From Anseongella sp036570465 (GTDB lineage: Bacteria; Bacteroidota; Bacteroidia; Sphingobacteriales; Sphingobacteriaceae), in NCBI GenBank assembly GCA_036570465.1, contig DATCYD010000019.1, forward strand, positions 1 through 11,736: a DNA stretch of 11,736 nucleotides. Direction: 5' to 3'. A program made the translations under genes and the position numbers. Of the stretch, positions 7,622 to 11,736 are shown in pieces. Every line of letters begins with the position of its first letter. Position 1 is the stretch's first letter. The notes below the pieces were generated by a model. That model did not search any database. It had not been told where the DNA came from and saw only the letters and a program-made list of their open reading frames with translations.

Positions 7622-8824
7622 ATGCAGTTACAGAACGAACAATATGAGTTTTCAGGCAAAACCAGGACTATTAGCCTGGTGATGGTTGCCATTGGGTTGG
7701 TCTGTGTCGCAGTCGGCTTCATTACCGGCGATACGGAACGTACCTGGGCGAACCTGCTGCTCAATAATTACTACATGGTGCTGCTGGCCTTTTCGGGGGT
7801 TATGTATTGTGCCATTCAGTACGTTGCCCAGGCCGGCTGGGGGACCAATATTCTTCGCGTTCCGCAGGCATTTATGTCGGTGGTTCCATATGCCGCGATC
7901 CTGTTGGTGATCGTACTGGTTGCCGGACTTGGAACACACGGTCTGTACCATCACTGGGCTCATCCGGCCTTGTCAGATCCTGCCAGCCCTGAATTTGATC
8001 CGGTTATTGCCGGCAAGACCAGCTACATGAATGTGCCTTTGTTCATGCTGCGAGTGGTAGGTTTCATGCTGGTTTGGGGATTTTTTGCCTGGAAGCTCCG
8101 GCAATTCTCCCTGAAGGAAGACTTTGAAGGCGGATTACGTTACTATAAGAAAGGCATTGCTTATTCGGCCATTTTCTGTGCAATTTTCAATTTCACGTTT
8201 CCGCTCTTCGCCTTTGACGTGATCATGTCCATTGAGACACACTGGTACAGCACCATGTTCGGCTGGTATAATCTGGCTACGCTTTGGGTAACTGGACTTG
8301 CAACGATCGGGTTCATTGTAACTTCCCTGAAGGAAAAGGGATATTTCACTGCAGTGAACGAAAACCATATTCATGATATGGGTAAGTTCGTGTTTGCTTT
8401 TAGCATTTTCTGGGCGTATATTTTCATCGCCCAGTTATTGCTGATCTGGTATGCCAATATTCCGGAAGAGGCCGTTTACTTCTACAAACGCTGGACAGGA
8501 ACCTACCGGTTCATTTTCTGGCTCAATTTTGTACTTTGCTTCTTTGCTCCCTTCATGCTGTTCATGACCCGTGACGCTAAAAGGAAGCTGAAGACCGTAA
8601 AATATGTATGCCTCCTGGTGATCCTGGCCCATTGGCTGGACTTGTACATGATGATCATGCCGGGAATGGTTGGGACCGAACGTAAATTCGGGTACCTGGA
8701 ACTGGGAACGTTTGTAGGTTATGCCGGTTTGTTCTCCTTCCTGGTGCTGAAAGCCATCAGCAAGGCCCCTTTGTATGCCCGGAATCACCCGTACATGGAA
8801 GAGAGTTTACATCATCATATATAA
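7622..8824 (+). CDS. actF: ActF: second NrfD-like membrane subunit of alternative complex III
   Basis: ActF is the second polytopic NrfD-like subunit of ACIII, pairing with ActC in the membrane and thought to contribute a proton path. The 400-residue product has about ten hydrophobic helices, approximately 17-35, 48-69, 86-107, 137-157, 180-202, 208-227, 247-276, 294-315, 327-345 and 360-378. The segment HIHDMGKFVFAFSIFWAYI (239-257) is strongly characteristic of ActF proteins. A short His-containing C-terminus (ESLHHHI) ends the protein. It has no N-terminal signal peptide and no cofactor motif, as expected. The ATG at 7622 has no Shine-Dalgarno site, but it lies only 21 bp after actE and gives the expected short N-terminus. 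coxB follows 18 bp after the stop, linking the ACIII and oxidase genes in one transcript. Confidence 0.94.
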   Translation: MQLQNEQYEFSGKTRTISLVMVAIGLVCVAVGFITGDTERTWANLLLNNYYMVLLAFSGVMYCAIQYVAQAGWGTNILRVPQAFMSVVPYAAILLVIVLVAGLGTHGLYHHWAHPALSDPASPEFDPVIAGKTSYMNVPLFMLRVVGFMLVWGFFAWKLRQFSLKEDFEGGLRYYKKGIAYSAIFCAIFNFTFPLFAFDVIMSIETHWYSTMFGWYNLATLWVTGLATIGFIVTSLKEKGYFTAVNENHIHDMGKFVFAFSIFWAYIFIAQLLLIWYANIPEEAVYFYKRWTGTYRFIFWLNFVLCFFAPFMLFMTRDAKRKLKTVKYVCLLVILAHWLDLYMMIMPGMVGTERKFGYLELGTFVGYAGLFSFLVLKAISKAPLYARNHPYMEESLHHHI

Positions 8825-8842
8825 AAGTTATAAATCTTCGAG

Positions 8843-10021
8843 ATGTCGCTGCGAAATAAATTATCTTGTTTGTTTGCCCTGGGACTGAGCTTTTTCAGTA
8901 CCACCCTATTGGCCGCACAACCCGGTAAGTTTGGAGATACCGCTTCAGGCGACGGGGATGTTTGGCTGAGCGTCTTCTTTTATGTGGTACTGATCGTGTT
9001 GATTGGCCAGGCGCTGATAATCATCGGCAGGGTGCTGCAGGTGTATGAATTGAGCACCGAAGCGGCAGGCTCTAAAAGGGGTATTCCCTGGAATGCGATC
9101 AACGGAGGTCTGTTCCTGATCACATTGATTGTTGGCTTGTACTATTCCATTTGGGAGATCAAGGTGCATGGTGCATTGACGCTGCCAGCTGCTGCTACCG
9201 AACACGGAAAGAACTGGGACAGCATGTTCATGGTTACGTTCCTGATTACGATGTTTGTCTTTGTTGCTACCCATATCTTGCTGCTTGGCTTTGCCTTTAA
9301 ATATCGCAAGAAGAAAGGACAGAAGGCATTTTTCTATCCGCATAATGATAAACTGGAGATCATCTGGACGACGGTTCCGGCCATCGTACTTACCTTGCTG
9401 GTTGTATTTGGCTGGGTGAACTGGAATAACATGACCAATCCTGCCAAACAGGCCGAGAATCCCCTGCTCGTGGAAGTGGTTGGGCGGCAGTTCAACTGGA
9501 TCGTCCGTTATCCGGGCAGCGACGGAGAACTAGGTCCGAGGAACTACAAACTGATTAATTCAGTGAATTCCCTGGGAGTGGATTTCACCAGTCAGACTGC
9601 CAGGGATGACCTGATGCCTACCGAGATTGTTTTGCCCGTAGGTCAGCCTGTAAAAATGGTGTTTGGCGCGTTGGATGTAATTCACAGCGCCTATATTCCG
9701 ACATTGCGGGTTCAGATGAATACCGTGCCCGGCATGCCTACCTTCTTTTATTTTACGCCCACGGTTACGACCGATGATATGCGTAAGAAGGTGGGTGATC
9801 CGGAGTTTGACTACCTGCTTTACTGCAACAAGATATGCGGATCGTCACACTACAACATGTCAATGAAGGTTATTGTCCTTCCGGAAGCGGAATATCAGGA
9901 CTGGTTAGACCAGCAGCAACCTGTTTTCAGCGGCGACATGAAGGAACAGCTGCAAAACGCACAATCCGGGAATGATGCAACCCGGTCAGAAAACAGATCA
10001 CTGGCGTTGAACATTAACTAA
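8843..10021 (+). CDS. coxB: CoxB: cytochrome c oxidase subunit II with CuA site
   Basis: CoxB is subunit II of an aa3-type haem-copper oxidase and takes electrons from ACIII or a cytochrome c through its binuclear CuA centre. The 392-residue product has a likely signal peptide (about 1-25). Helices at about 40-63 and 86-103 are additional to the usual pair, which lies at about 128-153 and 173-192 (the second preceded by PHNDKLEIIWTTVP). The periplasmic cupredoxin domain contains GRQFNWIVRYPG (214-225), the CuA histidine H281 in DVIHSAYIP, and CNKICGSSHYNM with C328, C332, H336 and M339, so all CuA side-chain ligands are present. Lysine K330 occupies the position of the usual glutamate, whose carbonyl binds CuA and whose carboxylate binds Mg. 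There is no CxxCH, so no fused cytochrome c domain; the tail after about 355 is polar and probably disordered. coxA starts 22 bp downstream. Confidence 0.94.
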   Translation: MSLRNKLSCLFALGLSFFSTTLLAAQPGKFGDTASGDGDVWLSVFFYVVLIVLIGQALIIIGRVLQVYELSTEAAGSKRGIPWNAINGGLFLITLIVGLYYSIWEIKVHGALTLPAAATEHGKNWDSMFMVTFLITMFVFVATHILLLGFAFKYRKKKGQKAFFYPHNDKLEIIWTTVPAIVLTLLVVFGWVNWNNMTNPAKQAENPLLVEVVGRQFNWIVRYPGSDGELGPRNYKLINSVNSLGVDFTSQTARDDLMPTEIVLPVGQPVKMVFGALDVIHSAYIPTLRVQMNTVPGMPTFFYFTPTVTTDDMRKKVGDPEFDYLLYCNKICGSSHYNMSMKVIVLPEAEYQDWLDQQQPVFSGDMKEQLQNAQSGNDATRSENRSLALNIN

Positions 10022-10043
10022 AAGAAGAGAAGAGGTTTAAGAT

Positions 10044-11736
10044 ATGGCAACAATTGCGACACATGAACCGACCGGATTGCACGATAATCTTGCGCATACT
10101 CCCGACGGACATCATCATAAAGAGACCTTCCTGACGAAATATGTGTTCAGCCAGGATCATAAAATGATCGCCAAGCAATTCCTGATTACAGGGATTGTGA
10201 TGGGTATTATCGGAATGGGCTTGTCGCTTCTCTTCCGGATCCAGCTGGCTTACCCGGATCAAACCTTCCCATTCCTGGAGTTACTTCTCGGAAGATTCGC
10301 TGAAGGTGGCCGGATCTCTCCGCAATTTTACCTGGCTCTTGTGACTATTCACGGAACAATCATGGTGTTCTTTGTGCTCACTGCCGGACTAAGCGGTACG
10401 TTTGCCAATTTGCTTATTCCGTTGCAGATAGGTGCCCGCGATATGGCTTCGCCCTTTATGAACATGCTGTCGTACTGGTTCTTCCTGGCGGCAAGTATTG
10501 TCATGCTGGGTTCGTTCTTTGTAGAAAGCGGACCGGCGTCTTCCGGCTGGACAGTTTATCCTCCGCTAAGTGCCCTTCCACAAGCCATCTCCGGCTCAGG
10601 TCTGGGAATGACCTTGTGGCTCATCAGTATATTCCTGTTTATTATTTCCCAGTTGCTGGGCGGTATCAACTACATCAGCACGGTGCTGAACATGCGTACC
10701 CAGGGAATGACCATGACCAAGATGCCACTCACTACCTGGGCGTTGTTCCTGACCGCTGTGCTTGGATTGCTCTCTTTCCCGGTATTGGTAGCGGCGGTGG
10801 TACTGCTGATCTTTGACCGCAGTTTCGGTACCAGTTTTTATCTCACAGATATATTTATTGCGGGTGAAGCCTTGCCGAATACGGGCGGAAGCCCCATTCT
10901 TTACCAGCATTTGTTCTGGTTCCTGGGTCACCCCGAAGTATATATTGTAATCATGCCCACCTTCGGGATCGTTTCCGAAGTGCTTTCTGTGAATTCCAGA
11001 AAACCGATCTTTGGATACCGGGCCATGATCATGTCCATGCTGGCCATCGCAGGCCTGTCGTTCATTGTATGGGCACACCATATGTTTGTGTCGGGCATGA
11101 ACCCTTTCCTGGGTGGCGTATTCATGATTACCACATTGATCATTGCGGTTCCGTCGGCGGTGAAGGCATTTAACTACATTGCCACGCTATGGCGCGGGAA
11201 TATTAACTTCACTCCTCAGATGATGTTTGCCATTGGAATGGTTTCCTTCTTTATTTCCGGTGGTCTTACCGGAATATGGTTGGGAAATTCCGCCCTGGAT
11301 ATCAACTTGCACGATACCTATTTTGTGATCGCGCACTTTCACCTGGTAATGGGAAGCGCAGCCATTTTTGGCATGTTCGCCGGGATCTATCAATGGTTTC
11401 CGAAGATGTTCGGCCGCCTGATGAGCAAGCGGGCAGGGTATCTGCACTTCTGGCTGACGTTCGCGGCGGCTTACCTGGTATTCTTCCCCATGCACTTTCT
11501 GGGGCTGGACGGTGTTCCAAGGCGTTATTACGAATTCACGGCATTTGGCATGTTCGATGAATGGATTCAGGTGAATAAGCTGATTACGGTTGCAGCCATT
11601 GCAGGCGGCGCGGCGCAGCTGATCTTTCTCGATAATTTCTTCCGGAGTATCTTTAAGGGCGAGCCTTCAACGCAGAACCCCTGGAAATCAAATACGCTGG
11701 AATGGACTACGCCTGTAGAACGCATCCATGGAAACT
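10044..11736 (+). CDS. coxA: CoxA: cytochrome c oxidase subunit I, A1-type (partial, right end cut)
   Basis: CoxA is the catalytic subunit that reduces oxygen at haem a3-CuB and pumps protons. The ATG at 10044 is preceded by AGAGG 8 bases upstream; the frame stays open for 564 codons to the window edge and stops at the HGN of the conserved C-terminal TP-x-x-x-x-HGN region, so only a few dozen residues are missing. Haem a ligands are H103 (TIHGT) and H433. CuB ligands are H296, H345 and H346, with Y300 the cross-linked tyrosine of GHPEVY. Haem a3 is bound by H431 in HDTYFVIAHFH. The D channel is intact (N122, D133, N140 and E298) and so is the K-channel lysine K374, which places it in the A1 class of proton-pumping oxidases. 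H423/D424 keep the subunit I side of the Mg site. The N-terminal 25 residues are His-rich and polar. Confidence 0.96.
   Translation, partial: MATIATHEPTGLHDNLAHTPDGHHHKETFLTKYVFSQDHKMIAKQFLITGIVMGIIGMGLSLLFRIQLAYPDQTFPFLELLLGRFAEGGRISPQFYLALVTIHGTIMVFFVLTAGLSGTFANLLIPLQIGARDMASPFMNMLSYWFFLAASIVMLGSFFVESGPASSGWTVYPPLSALPQAISGSGLGMTLWLISIFLFIISQLLGGINYISTVLNMRTQGMTMTKMPLTTWALFLTAVLGLLSFPVLVAAVVLLIFDRSFGTSFYLTDIFIAGEALPNTGGSPILYQHLFWFLGHPEVYIVIMPTFGIVSEVLSVNSRKPIFGYRAMIMSMLAIAGLSFIVWAHHMFVSGMNPFLGGVFMITTLIIAVPSAVKAFNYIATLWRGNINFTPQMMFAIGMVSFFISGGLTGIWLGNSALDINLHDTYFVIAHFHLVMGSAAIFGMFAGIYQWFPKMFGRLMSKRAGYLHFWLTFAAAYLVFFPMHFLGLDGVPRRYYEFTAFGMFDEWIQVNKLITVAAIAGGAAQLIFLDNFFRSIFKGEPSTQNPWKSNTLEWTTPVERIHGN

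Noticed and set aside
10596..11081. 161-codon open frame on the - strand within coxA
   Set aside because: Antisense shadow of conserved CoxA sequence; the product is polar, His/Gln-rich low-complexity sequence, as expected from reverse reading of membrane-helix codons.
1..11736. tRNA or rRNA genes, CRISPR array, insertion sequence or other mobile element
   Set aside because: I saw no tandem repeats with spacers, no transposase-like product, no terminal inverted repeats and no tRNA-like or rRNA-like segment; nearly all bases lie in the respiratory genes.

Overview
The window reads as one segment of a respiratory-chain operon from a member of the Bacteroidota, all on the + strand. The evidence is the gene order actA-actB-actC-actD-actE-actF-coxB-coxA, which is the familiar arrangement of alternative complex III (ACIII, a quinol:electron-acceptor oxidoreductase) next to an aa3-type cytochrome oxidase in that phylum. 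Other support comes from weak or absent Shine-Dalgarno sequences in front of most genes and a TAnnTTTG-type promoter element in the leader. Coding sequence is roughly half G+C while the leader is AT-rich. I cannot place the organism below phylum from this sequence.

Layout: positions 1-242 hold the C-terminal end of a deoxyhypusine-synthase-family protein. An AT-rich spacer (243-426) follows, carrying a weak inverted repeat and a candidate Bacteroidota promoter. From 427 to 8824 lie six ACIII genes: actA (membrane-anchored multihaem cytochrome c), actB (molybdopterin-oxidoreductase-like plus iron-sulphur domain), actC (NrfD-like membrane subunit), actD (small DUF3341 membrane subunit), actE (monohaem lipoprotein cytochrome) and actF (second NrfD-like membrane subunit). 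Then come coxB (CuA subunit II) and coxA (subunit I), the latter cut off by the right edge. Gaps between genes are 18 to 37 bp, and actC and actD overlap by 8 bp, so the eight genes are almost certainly co-transcribed.

How they work together: quinol is expected to be oxidised at the ActC/ActF membrane level. Electrons then pass through the ActB iron-sulphur clusters and the c haems of ActA and ActE, and on to CuA in CoxB and the haem a / haem a3-CuB centre in CoxA, where oxygen is reduced with proton pumping. The joint operon fits the ACIII-aa3 supercomplex known from Flavobacterium johnsoniae.

I do not see an undescribed system here. The points worth a second look are details: a six-haem ActA with a fused N-terminal monohaem domain, a CoxB with two additional N-terminal membrane helices and a lysine where the Mg-binding glutamate of the CuA loop normally sits, the absence of a cytochrome c domain on CoxB, the long pre-Tat extension of ActB, and the actC/actD overlap with the strongest Shine-Dalgarno-like site of the operon.
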